DNA from: Rhodomicrobium vannielii ATCC 17100
GTDB lineage: Bacteria > Pseudomonadota > Alphaproteobacteria > Rhizobiales > Rhodomicrobiaceae
Reading direction: 5' to 3'
Length of the DNA stretch: 64,000 nt
NCBI RefSeq assembly: GCF_000166055.1
Contig: NC_014664.1
Span: 3,069,501 to 3,133,500 of the forward strand
Of this stretch, positions 54,208 through 63,545 are shown piece after piece. A program made the position numbers and the translations under genes. The first letter of the stretch is position 1, and each line of letters begins with the position of its first letter. The notes below the pieces were generated by a model that was given only the letters and a program-made list of their open reading frames with translations, was not told the DNA's origin and searched no databases.

Positions 54208-56997
54208 ATGAACATCGTTATCGTCGAAAGCGCCGCAAAGGCGAAAACTATCAACAAGTATCTGGGGGCCGATTACAAGGTCATCGCGTCGTACGGCCAT
54301 GTGCGAGACCTGCCCGCGAAGGACGGCTCCGTCCTGCCGGATAACGACTTCGAAATGACGTGGGAGGTGGAGGCCGACTCCAACCGGATCGTCAACGAAA
54401 TCGCCAAGGCCGTGAAGGGTGCGGATCGCCTCATTCTCGCAACCGACCCGGATCGCGAAGGCGAAGCCATTTCCTGGCACCTGCTGAAAATTCTGGAGCA
54501 GAAGCGCGCGCTGAACGGCGTGTCGGTGGAGCGCGTGGCGTTCAACGCGGTGACGAAGGACGCGATCCTCACCGCGATGAAGAACCCGCGCAAGATCGAT
54601 GAGCCGCTGGTCGATGCCTATCTGGCGCGCCGCGCTCTCGATTATCTCGTCGGTTTCACCCTGTCGCCCGTGCTGTGGCGCAAGCTGCCCGGCGCTCGCT
54701 CGGCGGGGCGCGTGCAATCCGTGGCGCTGCGTCTCGTCGTTGACCGCGAGGCCGAAATCGAGGCCTTCCGAACCCGCGAATACTGGACGGTCGAAGCGGC
54801 GCTGAAGAACGGCGGCGGCGATGCGTTCACGGCGCGTCTCGTGGCGCGGGCCGGCAAGAAGCTCGACAAGTTCGACATTCCGAACGAGGCGCTGGCGCAC
54901 GCTTACCGCGACGCGATCAAGGGCCAATCCTACCGCGTGGACAGCGTCGATGCGAAGGACCACAAGCGCAATCCGGCGCCGCCGTTCACCACCTCGTCGC
55001 TGCAACAGGAAGCGTCGCGCAAGCTCGGCCTTTCGCCGCGCCAGACGATGCAGATTGCGCAGAAGCTTTACGAGGGCATCGACATTGGCGGCGAGACGGT
55101 CGGTCTCATTACTTATATGAGAACGGACGGCGTGCAGATCGTGGGCGAGGCGATTGCGCAGGCTCGCGGCCAGATCGAGAGCCAGTTCGGCGCGCGCTAT
55201 GTCCCGAGTGCGCCGCGCATCTACAAGACAAAGGCGAAGAACGCGCAGGAAGCGCACGAAGCCATCCGCCCGACCGACTTCGGCCGCCAACCGGACAAGC
55301 TGCGCGGCCTCTCGGCCGAAGAGGCGCGGCTCTACAAGCTGATCTGGCAGCGCGCTGTCGCGAGCCAGATGGCGAGCGCCGACATCGAACGCACTACGGC
55401 GGAAATTTCCGTGCCCGGCAAGGACGGCGTCCCCTATGGCGTGCGGGCTACCGGCTCCGTGGTTAAGTTCGACGGCTTCATGCGGCTCTACGAGGAAGGC
55501 CGCGACGACACCGACGACGAGGATTCGGCTCGCCTTCCCCCGCTGAAGCAGGGCGAGGCGCTGAAGGATTCGGGCGTCACCGCCGCACAGCACTTCACCG
55601 AGCCGCCGCCGCGCTATACCGAGGCGACGCTCATCCGCGAGATGGAGCGGCTCGGCATCGGCCGCCCGTCCACCTACGCGAGCACGATGGCCGTGCTCCG
55701 CGAGCGCGAATATGTGAAGCTCGAAAAGAAGCGGCTCGTCCCCGAGGACAAGGGGCGGCTCGTCACCACGTTCCTTGAGGCGTTCTTCAAGCGCTACGTG
55801 GAATATGACTTCACGGCCTATCTCGAAGACCGGCTCGACCAGATTTCCGACGGCAAGCTCGACTGGAAGGCGCTGCTGCGCGAGTTCTGGCAGGACTTCA
55901 TCGGCGCGGTGACAGACATCAAGGATCTGCGCGTGACGCAGGTTCTCGACGCGCTGAACGAACTGCTCGGCCCGCACATCTTCCCCGCGAAGGAAGACGG
56001 CGGCGATCCGCGGCTATGCCCGCTCTGCAATCAGGGGCAATTGTCGCTGAAGATCGGCAAGTTCGGCGCGTTCGTCGGCTGCTCGAATTATCCCGAATGC
56101 CGCTACACGCGCCAGCTCAAGACCGGCGAGAACGGCAATGGCGACGGCGCCGCGCCAGCGGGCGACACTGTGCTCGGCAACGATCCCGAGACGGGGCTTG
56201 CCGTATGCCTGAAGAACGGGCGCTTCGGTCCGTATATCCAACTCGGTGAGGGCGGCGACGGCGAGAAGCCGAAGCGCGCGTCCATTCCGGGCGGCATGGG
56301 TCTCGCGGATGTGGACTTCGCCTATGCGCTGAAGCTTTTGGCGCTGCCGCGCGAGGTTGGCCCGCATCCCGAGACGCAGAAGACCATCATGGCGGGCTTC
56401 GGCCGCTACGGTCCCTATGTCGAGCATGACGGAAAATATGTGAAGATCGACGCGGAGGAGGTGTTCACCATCGGCCTCAACCGCGCCGTGACCGTGATCG
56501 CGGAAGGCGGCACCGGCGGCAAGGGCCGCGCCCCGAAGACCGAGCCGATCAAGGTTCTGGGCGAGCACCCGGAAAAAGGCGGCAAGATGGAAGTTCTCGC
56601 CGGGCGTTTCGGTCCCTATATAAAGTGGGGCAAGGTCAACGCGACGATCCCGAAGGGAACCGAGCCTCAAGACGTGACCGTTGACGAGGCAGTGCGGCTG
56701 ATAGCGGCACGCATCGAAGCGGGCGACGGGAAGAAGGGGCGCGGCAAACCGACGAAATCCGCCAAGGCCCCTGCGAAAGAGAAGAAGCCCGCGAAGGCCA
56801 AGACCGCCGATGCGGGCGATGAGGCGGAAGCGCCGAAGAAGGCGAAGACCGCAGCACCGAAAAAGGCCGCAGCCAACGGCAAGGCGAAAAGCTCCGCGAA
56901 GGAGAAATCGGCCAAAGCCGACGAGGCGGACAAAAAGCCGAAAGCGAAAGCATCGGCGAAGAAGACAACATCCAAAGCGGCGGGCGGGACGACATGA
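54208..56997 (+). CDS. topA: DNA topoisomerase I
   Basis: A 929-residue type IA topoisomerase that removes negative supercoils. The Toprim domain starts NIVIVESAAKAKTINKYLG and contains ATDPDREGEAISWHL. The catalytic tyrosine is Y303 in GLITYMRTDG. One zinc ribbon (CPLCNQGQLSLKIG...CSNYPEC) is followed by repeated GRFGPYI-type modules and a ~90-residue Lys/Ala-rich tail that probably binds nucleic acid. Its stop overlaps the rnr start by 4 bp. Confidence 0.97.
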   Translation: MNIVIVESAAKAKTINKYLGADYKVIASYGHVRDLPAKDGSVLPDNDFEMTWEVEADSNRIVNEIAKAVKGADRLILATDPDREGEAISWHLLKILEQKRALNGVSVERVAFNAVTKDAILTAMKNPRKIDEPLVDAYLARRALDYLVGFTLSPVLWRKLPGARSAGRVQSVALRLVVDREAEIEAFRTREYWTVEAALKNGGGDAFTARLVARAGKKLDKFDIPNEALAHAYRDAIKGQSYRVDSVDAKDHKRNPAPPFTTSSLQQEASRKLGLSPRQTMQIAQKLYEGIDIGGETVGLITYMRTDGVQIVGEAIAQARGQIESQFGARYVPSAPRIYKTKAKNAQEAHEAIRPTDFGRQPDKLRGLSAEEARLYKLIWQRAVASQMASADIERTTAEISVPGKDGVPYGVRATGSVVKFDGFMRLYEEGRDDTDDEDSARLPPLKQGEALKDSGVTAAQHFTEPPPRYTEATLIREMERLGIGRPSTYASTMAVLREREYVKLEKKRLVPEDKGRLVTTFLEAFFKRYVEYDFTAYLEDRLDQISDGKLDWKALLREFWQDFIGAVTDIKDLRVTQVLDALNELLGPHIFPAKEDGGDPRLCPLCNQGQLSLKIGKFGAFVGCSNYPECRYTRQLKTGENGNGDGAAPAGDTVLGNDPETGLAVCLKNGRFGPYIQLGEGGDGEKPKRASIPGGMGLADVDFAYALKLLALPREVGPHPETQKTIMAGFGRYGPYVEHDGKYVKIDAEEVFTIGLNRAVTVIAEGGTGGKGRAPKTEPIKVLGEHPEKGGKMEVLAGRFGPYIKWGKVNATIPKGTEPQDVTVDEAVRLIAARIEAGDGKKGRGKPTKSAKAPAKEKKPAKAKTADAGDEAEAPKKAKTAAPKKAAANGKAKSSAKEKSAKADEADKKPKAKASAKKTTSKAAGGTT

Positions 56998-59345
56998 GCC
57001 CACCACGCCAGAAAGACACTATGAAACTGAAAGAGAAGCGCGCCGACGTGGCGCGCTCGAAGACGCCGACCAAAGACGACATTCTTAAATTTATTCGTTC
57101 CTCGACCGGCAATATTGGCCGCCGCGAAATCGCCAGAGCCTTCGACATCAAGGGCTCGGATCGCATCGACCTCAAACGTATCCTGAAGGAACTGGCGGCG
57201 GACGGCCTCATCGCGGACACGCGGCGCCTCGTGAAGAAAGAGGCGCTGGCAAACGTCGCCGTGATTGTGGTCAAGACGCAGGACCGCGAAGGCGACCTCA
57301 TCTGCGCGCCGCTTAACTGGAATGAGGATGAAGACGGCGCGCCGCCGCGCATTTTGCTGAACGTCACGCGCCGCTATGAAGGCGCGGCTATCGGCGTCGG
57401 CGATCACGTTCTTGCGCGCATCAGGCAAACGGGTGCCGGCGCGGATGCAGATGATGAGGGCGCGGAAGCGGCCGAGGACGCCAGCGGCTTTGCCTATCTC
57501 GCCTCGCCCATCAAGCGCCTGCCGCGCGAGCGCGCGCGCCAGCTCGGCATATTGCGCAAGTCGGGGAGCGGCTTCGTGGTCGAGTCCATCGACAAGAAAG
57601 ACCTGAAGGAGTGGCCGGTCGCCGATGGCGAGATGGATGGCGCCGAAGAGGGCGAACTCGTCCGCTTCGAGACGCTGCGCGACTCGCGCACAAATCGCCC
57701 GTCCGCGCGCGTAACGGAGCGCATCGGCCATCCGAAGGCCGAAAAGGCCGTCAGCCTCATCGCGATCCACAATCACGGGCTTCGCGATGTGTTCGGCGAG
57801 GACGTGCTGGTTGAGCTTGAGCGCTTGCCGGAAGCGACGATGTCGCACCGCGAAGACCTCACGCGCGTGCCGCTCATCACCATCGATCCCTTCGACGCGA
57901 AAGACCACGACGACGCCGTTTGGGCCGCGCCCGACACCGACCCCGCCAACGAAGGTGGCTCGGTCGTCATCGTCGCCATTGCGGACGTCTCCTTTTATAT
58001 TCGCCCCGGCTCCGCGCTCGACGAAGAAGCGCTGCTTCGCGGCAACTCGGTCTATTTCCCCGACCGCGTCGTGCCGATGCTACCGGAGAAGCTCTCGAAC
58101 GGGCTTTGTTCGTTGCGCGAGAACGAGCTTCGGCCGTGCCTGGCGGTGCGCATCACCTTCGACCGCGACGGCAAGAAGATCGCTCAGCGCTTCTCGCGCG
58201 CGATGATGCGCTCGGCGGCCAAGCTGTCATATCAAGAGGCGCAGGCGGCCATTGACGGCAGCCCGAACGCCAGAACCAAGCCGCTGCTTGAGCCGATCCT
58301 GAAGCCGCTCTGGGCTGTATACGAGGTGCTGAAGGAAGCACGCAATCGTCGCGCGCCGTTGGACCTGGACTTGCCGGAACGCAAGATTGTTCTCGATGAG
58401 CGCGGGCTCGTGTTGAAGGTCATCATTCCCGAGCGGCTGGAAGCGCATCGGCTCATCGAGGAATTCATGATCCAGGCGAATGTCGCCGCCGCCGAGGCGC
58501 TGGAGGCCAGGAAGTCGCCGCTCATCTATCGCGTGCACGACGCGCCGTCGTCCGAAAAGCTGGTTGCGCTGAGCGAGTTTCTCGCGAGCATCGGCGTCAA
58601 CGCGGGCAAGACGAGCTTCAACCGCCCCGGCCAGTTCAATCGCGTGCTGACGAAGGCGATCGGCACGGAGCACGAGGAAATCCTGAACGAGGTGGTGCTG
58701 CGCTCTCAGGCGCAGGCCGAGTACCGCCCCGGCAATATCGGTCATTTCGGCCTGAATCTGCGCCGCTACGCGCATTTCACCTCGCCGATCCGCCGTTATG
58801 CCGATCTTGTCGTGCATCGCGCGCTCGTCAGCGCGTTCGGCCTGGGCGAGGGCGGATTGTCCGACGCCGAGAAGACGAAGCTCGACGCAATCGCGGAAAA
58901 CATTTCGCAGAGCGAGCGCAAGGCCATGTCGGCCGAGCGCGAGACGGTGGACCGCCTCATCGCGATGCATCTGGCAGAACGCGTCGGCGAGACATTCAAG
59001 GCGCGCGTGTCGGGCGTGACGCGCTTCGGCCTGTTCGTGAAGCTGCTCGATACCGGCGCGGATGGCTTCGTGCCCATGGCGACGCTCGGTCGCGACTTTT
59101 ACAAGCACCTCGAAAACCTGCACGCCATCGTCGGCGAGCGCACGGGCGAGAGCTTCCGCCTCGGCGACCGCGTCGATGTGAAACTCGTGGAGGCGAACCC
59201 GGCTGCGGGCGCGCTGCGGTTCGACATGGTGAGCGATGGCAAGTTTTCAGCCGCGCTCGCGAAGGTCGGGCGAAAGCGCGGCGGCGGCAAGCCAGCGCGA
59301 GCCGAGGGGCGCAAGCCCGGCAAGGGCGCGAAGGGCCGCCGCTAA
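56994..59345 (+). CDS. rnr: Ribonuclease R
   Basis: A 783-residue 3'-5' exoribonuclease of the RNB family. A winged-helix N terminus (DDILKFIRSSTGNIGRREIA) is followed by cold-shock domains, then the catalytic domain with TIDPFDAKDHDDAVWAAPD, whose Asp cluster binds magnesium, and FTSPIRRYADLVVHR. The S1 domain (FKARVSGVTRFGLFVKLLDT) and a short basic tail close the protein. It degrades structured RNA. The 4-bp ATGA overlap couples it to topA. Confidence 0.96.
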   Translation: MSPPRQKDTMKLKEKRADVARSKTPTKDDILKFIRSSTGNIGRREIARAFDIKGSDRIDLKRILKELAADGLIADTRRLVKKEALANVAVIVVKTQDREGDLICAPLNWNEDEDGAPPRILLNVTRRYEGAAIGVGDHVLARIRQTGAGADADDEGAEAAEDASGFAYLASPIKRLPRERARQLGILRKSGSGFVVESIDKKDLKEWPVADGEMDGAEEGELVRFETLRDSRTNRPSARVTERIGHPKAEKAVSLIAIHNHGLRDVFGEDVLVELERLPEATMSHREDLTRVPLITIDPFDAKDHDDAVWAAPDTDPANEGGSVVIVAIADVSFYIRPGSALDEEALLRGNSVYFPDRVVPMLPEKLSNGLCSLRENELRPCLAVRITFDRDGKKIAQRFSRAMMRSAAKLSYQEAQAAIDGSPNARTKPLLEPILKPLWAVYEVLKEARNRRAPLDLDLPERKIVLDERGLVLKVIIPERLEAHRLIEEFMIQANVAAAEALEARKSPLIYRVHDAPSSEKLVALSEFLASIGVNAGKTSFNRPGQFNRVLTKAIGTEHEEILNEVVLRSQAQAEYRPGNIGHFGLNLRRYAHFTSPIRRYADLVVHRALVSAFGLGEGGLSDAEKTKLDAIAENISQSERKAMSAERETVDRLIAMHLAERVGETFKARVSGVTRFGLFVKLLDTGADGFVPMATLGRDFYKHLENLHAIVGERTGESFRLGDRVDVKLVEANPAAGALRFDMVSDGKFSAALAKVGRKRGGGKPARAEGRKPGKGAKGRR

Positions 59346-59594
59346 AGCTGTGTGCCGGGGCGGCTGCTTCGTCGGCCGGGGATGTCCTGCAAGAACCCAT
59401 AAGTCCCGGCAACCGGCGCGAGTGGAGATGGATCTATGCCCTTTTTGGAGAAGGCGTTTCAATCGTAAATGGAAAAAAGTTGCAGGAAGCTCGTAGTTTT
59501 CAACTGAAATGATTTAAAGTCGCTGCCGGGGTTGACAGCGGGACTCAAGGCGGGCACTTTCTGCGCTCGATTGGGGAGAAGTTTCGGACGTATC

Positions 59595-59762
59595 ATGGCA
59601 AAACCAGTAACACAGAAAATCAAATTGGTGAGCACGGCGGGTACCGGCTACTATTACGTTACCAAGAAGAACCCGCGCAATTTGACCGAGAAGCTTGCGC
59701 TCAAGAAGTACGATCCCGTGGTCAAGCATCACGTGGAATTCAAGGAAGCGAAGATCAAGTAG
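59595..59762 (+). CDS. rpmG: 50S ribosomal protein L33
   Basis: A 55-residue ribosomal protein: [20 protein letters not shown], then [19 protein letters not shown]. It is the cysteine-free (C-minus) form with no zinc ligands, as is normal in alphaproteobacteria. The ATG at 59595 gives the family length; the longer frame is spurious. Confidence 0.97.
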   Translation: MAKPVTQKIKLVSTAGTGYYYVTKKNPRNLTEKLALKKYDPVVKHHVEFKEAKIK

Positions 59763-59767
59763 CGACG

Positions 59768-59784
59768 GCCGCGCTAGCCGCGGC
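59768..59784 (+). terminator. Weak hairpin after rpmG
   Basis: GCCGCG / CGCGGC with a 5-nt loop starts 5 bp after the rpmG stop. It is followed by only a short T-rich stretch, so termination is possible but not strong. Confidence 0.35.
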
Positions 59785-60275
59785 TTCGCGTTTCCTGCTC
59801 GAATTTTTCATCAGAAATGAAGAGATGATCAGCTCCGCAACCATCGGCAGCGGGGTAAGTCCGATTATGATGCGGAGCTGATCTGAGCGCCATCGGATCA
59901 AGAGGGCGTGATCCAACGTGCTATTGCCCGAAACCATCATGTTTGCGACGACAAGAGGCTTCGGTCGTATGCCCTACGGACCCAGGAGATGCGGCGGACC
60001 CGAGCACTCCGCAGGGTAACTGCTTATAAGTAAGAGGAAACACTCGATTTTTGCAAGGCAAGAATGACATCGTTCTGCCTAACTCGTCGGATTTAGCGCT
60101 TCTCCTCCTTAACGCTTTGAAAACATCGCCTGCCCTTTTGATGGGCAACTCAAGCTTGTCTGCAAGCGCTTGTTAAACAACACATTTCCGTTCTATAGGA
60201 AATAATCCTCGAAAAGCACTGCATTTTTCGGCGGGGCCACCCACAACCCGAGTTTTCCCCGTTATCCCCAGCCTT
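59785..60275. other. Intergenic region between rpmG and divK
   Basis: About 490 bp, with the two flanking genes converging. Short open frames have no family resemblance. It is somewhat more AT-rich than average near 60000-60230. A small RNA could lie here, but I see no promoter-terminator pair. Confidence 0.45.
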
Positions 60276-60653
60276 CTATGACAAATTCGTCGGAATGAAT
60301 TGACGAATCGTTTCGAGAAAGCGCGAAACGGAAATTGGTTTTGACACATAGGCTTCGCAACCGCCCTCGCGGATGCGTTCCTCGTCGCCCTTCATCGCGA
60401 AGGCTGTGACCGCCACGATCGGAATGTGTCGCAGGCTATCGTCTTCCTTTAGCCATTTTGTGACGTCGAGACCCGAAACTTCGGGAAGCTGAATATCCAT
60501 GACAATGAGGTCCGGCCGATGCTTGCGCGCGAGCGCAATCGCGTCGATCCCGTTTCTTGTCTGGAGCGTGGTGTAGCCATGCGCTTCGAGAAGATCGTGA
60601 AAGAGCTTCATGTTGAGCTCATTATCTTCGACGATCAGGATGGTTTTCCCCAT
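60276..60653 (-). CDS. divK: Single-domain response regulator DivK
   Basis: A 125-residue receiver with no output domain. The phosphorylated Asp is D53 ([11 protein letters not shown]), with K105 in AYVSKPIS and the acidic pair in [10 protein letters not shown]. The sequence [20 protein letters not shown] is that of DivK, which relays phosphate in the alphaproteobacterial cell-cycle circuit (DivJ/PleC, DivL, CckA, CtrA). pleD often follows divK, but here no pleD is next to it. The start follows the family; 32 extra upstream codons are ignored. Confidence 0.92.
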   Translation of the reverse strand: MGKTILIVEDNELNMKLFHDLLEAHGYTTLQTRNGIDAIALARKHRPDLIVMDIQLPEVSGLDVTKWLKEDDSLRHIPIVAVTAFAMKGDEERIREGGCEAYVSKPISVSRFLETIRQFIPTNLS

Positions 60654-60909
60654 GGCGCCCTTGCTCGATTTGGGCCGAAGGCCTTGCGGCAATACCGGCG
60701 CCGGATGCCTCTGCGGTCTTTGTCGTTTCAGATATGTGTTCGGGCGCATGGGCTTTTTTTTTCAAATACCATCAGCCCGGGCATAATTGCGCGAAAGAGT
60801 TAATAAAGTTTGATCGCCTTTCAGACCAATAGAATAATTTGCGTGGCTGGAGCGGAGCCGACGAAACGCCGACTCCGTCAGTTTCGCGTACGGCTGCGCC
60901 GAAACACGG

Positions 60910-61602
60910 TCATTTAGTCCCGCTGTCCTGCTCAGACTTCTCCTTGCGCGACGGTTTCGGCACCACAAGGGTGCGCTTGTCGAGGTACTTTTCCATGGCG
61001 GTGACGAGATCTTCAATCTTGTCTTCGAAAAAGTGGTTTGCGCCAGGAATGACTTCGTGACTGACGACGATGCCCTTCTGCGTCTTGAGCTTGTCCACCA
61101 GCGTTTTCACAGCGGAAGGCGGCACGACGCGGTCGCGGTCGCCGTTGATCATCAGCCCTGAGGATGGGCAAGGCGCGAGGAAGCTGAAATCGTACAGATT
61201 CGCGGGCGGCGCCACCGAGATGAAGCCGTCGATTTCCGGCCGCCGCATCAAAAGCTGCATGGCGATCCATGCGCCGAATGAAACGCCCGCGATCCAGCAG
61301 GATTTCGCATCGGGGTTAGCGAGCTGGAGCCAGTCGAGCGCCGTCGCGGCATCCGAGAGTTCGCCCGGTCCCTGGTCGAAAAGCCCCTGGCTGCGCCCGA
61401 CGCCGCGAAAATTGAAACGGAGAACCGAGAATCCGCGCTGCACGAAGGTGTAATACAGACTATAGACGATCTGGTTGTTCATCGTCCCGCCGAATTGCGG
61501 GTGCGGATGCAGGATGATCGCAATCGGCGCGCCGGGTGTGGGCTCGTGATGATAGCGGCCTTCGATGCGGCCCGCCGGGCCATTGATAATTACTTCCGGC
61601 AT
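60910..61602 (-). CDS. Alpha/beta hydrolase
   Basis: A 230-residue serine hydrolase. HPHPQFGGTMNNQIV near the N terminus forms the oxyanion region. The nucleophile is in SCWIAGVSFGAWIAMQLL (G-V-S-F-G), with the Asp in LMINGDRDRVVPPS and the His in VIPGANHFFEDKIEDLV. This short, lid-less type is widespread in proteobacteria. The substrate is unknown. The C terminus is charged. It diverges from the iscR operon, a location I believe is common in this group. Confidence 0.88.
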   Translation of the reverse strand: MPEVIINGPAGRIEGRYHHEPTPGAPIAIILHPHPQFGGTMNNQIVYSLYYTFVQRGFSVLRFNFRGVGRSQGLFDQGPGELSDAATALDWLQLANPDAKSCWIAGVSFGAWIAMQLLMRRPEIDGFISVAPPANLYDFSFLAPCPSSGLMINGDRDRVVPPSAVKTLVDKLKTQKGIVVSHEVIPGANHFFEDKIEDLVTAMEKYLDKRTLVVPKPSRKEKSEQDSGTK

Positions 61603-61747
61603 TTTTCTGAACCTCGTTCTCGCGATCAGCGCTGGCTGATTGTTTTTCTGGCCTGATCTCGGTGCGGCACGGTCATCGCGGCGCCTGATTGCGGCTCACT
61701 CGCCCACGGGCGCGCACTTGCGCACCACGAGCGAACCGCCCAAATAG

Positions 61748-61777
61748 TTGACTCTGACGGTCGGAAATCCTATACAC
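61748..61777 (+). promoter_or_regulatory. Promoter of the iscR-suf operon
   Basis: TTGACT (61748-61753) and TATACAC (61771-61777) are 17 bp apart, close to the housekeeping consensus, ~125 bp before iscR. A TTTGACCCGTTGATA stretch just downstream could be an iron-regulator site, but this is only a guess. Confidence 0.5.
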
Positions 61778-61900
61778 AGTAGCAAGGGAAATTTGACCCG
61801 TTGATACCTCGCCCGCCGCGAGGTTTTCGGTGTCGTATCACAAAAGAGGCGTGAATTTCCACGACCTTTCGCACTAACCGGGCGTAAAGAAAGCATAAAT

Positions 61901-62377
61901 ATGCTGCTCAGCACCAAAGGTCGCTACGCCGTCATGGCCATTGTCGAAGTTGCTCGGCAGAACGATGCCCGGCCGCTTGCCTTGAGCGATATTTCACTGC
62001 GCCTCGATCTGTCGCTCGCTTATCTGGAGCAGCTTTTCATGAAGTTGCGGCGAAAAGGAATTGTGCAATCGGTGCGCGGTCCGGGCGGCGGCTATATCCT
62101 CGCGCGCAATGCGGACGCGATATCGATCGGCGAAGTAATGGCCGCGGTAGACGAGCCGGTGCGCATGACGCGCTGCGAACCCGAGGATAAGGCGGGTTGC
62201 GTGGCCTCGAAGCGATGCTCGACGCATAATTTGTGGCTCGCGCTCGGTACCCATATCGAGCGCTTTTTGGCCGACGCGACTGTCGCCGACGTGCTGACCG
62301 GCCGCTTTTCCGGTGCGGAAGTCGTGGCGTTTCCCGGTGAAGAAGCCCTGCGCATCGTTTCCAAAGCGGAGGCCTGA
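61901..62377 (+). CDS. iscR: IscR-type Rrf2 family regulator
   Basis: A 158-residue regulator with a winged helix (LLSTKGRYAVMAIVEVARQN, LEQLFMKLRRKGIVQSVRGP) and the three cysteines of an Fe-S cluster (C92, C100, C106) with H109 close by. Spacing is slightly wider than in E. coli IscR (92, 98, 104, H107). It probably senses cluster status and controls its own operon. It is the first gene, with the desulfurase 2 bp downstream. Confidence 0.92.
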   Translation: MLLSTKGRYAVMAIVEVARQNDARPLALSDISLRLDLSLAYLEQLFMKLRRKGIVQSVRGPGGGYILARNADAISIGEVMAAVDEPVRMTRCEPEDKAGCVASKRCSTHNLWLALGTHIERFLADATVADVLTGRFSGAEVVAFPGEEALRIVSKAEA

Positions 62378-62379
62378 TC

Positions 62380-63501
62380 GTGGCGCGCGCGTATCTCGAT
62401 TATAACGCGACGGCTCCGCTTCGCTCCGAGGCGCGCGATGCGCTGATCGATGCGCTTGGTGTCGTCGGCAACCCGTCCTCAATTCACGGTGAAGGGCGTG
62501 CGGCCCATGCAATCGTCGAGCGCGCGCGAGCGACGGTGGCGCAGGCGTTCGGCGCGAAGGCGTCCGCGGTGACATTCACCTCGGGCGGAACTGAGGCAGC
62601 GAACTGGCTGCTTCAGCCGGGCGGGGATGGCGGCGCGCTTGCCGTTTCGGCGGTCGAGCACCCGTGCGTGCTCAAGGGGCATCGTTTTGCGGCGGATCGC
62701 GTGCGCGTTTTGCCGGTTACGGCGGAAGGGCGCGTTGATCTCGGCGCGCTCGATGACGCTGTGACGCCCGGCGCGGTCGTGGCGGTTCAGGCGGCGAATA
62801 ACGAGACCGGCGTTCTCCAGCCGATGCGCGAGATTGCGGCCCTCGTTCGCGCAAAAGGGGCAACGCTCGTCTGCGATGCGGTGCAGGCGGTCGGCCGGGT
62901 GCATTTGTCGGAATTAGAACAATCCGACGCTGTTTTTTTCTCCGCGCATAAATTCGGTGGACCGAAAGGAGTCGGAGCGGTGGTCTGGCGGGGCCGCTCG
63001 GAGGCGCCTCCCGCTTTTGTGAAGGGCGGCGGGCAGGAGCGCCGCTTGCGTTCCGGCACTGAAAACGTTGCCGCTATCGCCGGATTGGCCGCCGCACTCG
63101 GCGCAGCGCTTCGCGATCAAGAGATGTTGATTGCCAAGTGTGGGGCATTACGGTCGAAGCTGGAACAACGCTTGCAAGCTATCGCTCCGGAAGCCGTAAT
63201 CTTCGGCGAAGGCGCGGCCCGGCTGGCGAATACGACGTGTTTCGCCGTTCCCGGAAAGCGCGCCGACCTGATGTTGATGGCGCTCGATCTTGATGGCGTG
63301 GCGGTGAGTTCCGGTTCCGCCTGTTCATCGGGCAAGGTGGAGCGCTCGCACGTGCTCACCGCGATGGGCGCGGGCGACGATCTGGCGGCGGGGGCGATCC
63401 GGGTATCGACGGGTTGGGCCACACGCGACGAGGACGTTGAGCGGTTTCTTGCCGCTCTGGACAAGATTTGCGGCAGGCGCGAAACGCGCTCCGCTGCCTG
63501 A
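62380..63501 (+). CDS. Cysteine desulfurase (NifS/IscS type)
   Basis: A 373-residue PLP enzyme taking sulfur from cysteine for cluster assembly. It begins ARAYLDYNATAPLRSEARDA. The PLP lysine is K191 (FFSAHKFGGPKGVGAV) and the persulfide cysteine is C315 (SSGSACSSGKVERSHVL), in the group I (IscS/NifS) loop rather than the SufS form. It starts at a GTG 2 bp after iscR, so it is coupled to it. sufB follows 44 bp later. Confidence 0.93.
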   Translation: MARAYLDYNATAPLRSEARDALIDALGVVGNPSSIHGEGRAAHAIVERARATVAQAFGAKASAVTFTSGGTEAANWLLQPGGDGGALAVSAVEHPCVLKGHRFAADRVRVLPVTAEGRVDLGALDDAVTPGAVVAVQAANNETGVLQPMREIAALVRAKGATLVCDAVQAVGRVHLSELEQSDAVFFSAHKFGGPKGVGAVVWRGRSEAPPAFVKGGGQERRLRSGTENVAAIAGLAAALGAALRDQEMLIAKCGALRSKLEQRLQAIAPEAVIFGEGAARLANTTCFAVPGKRADLMLMALDLDGVAVSSGSACSSGKVERSHVLTAMGAGDDLAAGAIRVSTGWATRDEDVERFLAALDKICGRRETRSAA

Positions 63502-63545
63502 GAATGAAAGGTCCGCTTCGGCGGGCCGCCTGGAAGGAGTGAGAC

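Noticed and set aside
54205-55977. 590-aa minus-strand frame over topA
   Set aside because: It is an antisense shadow; topA carries the intact catalytic motifs.
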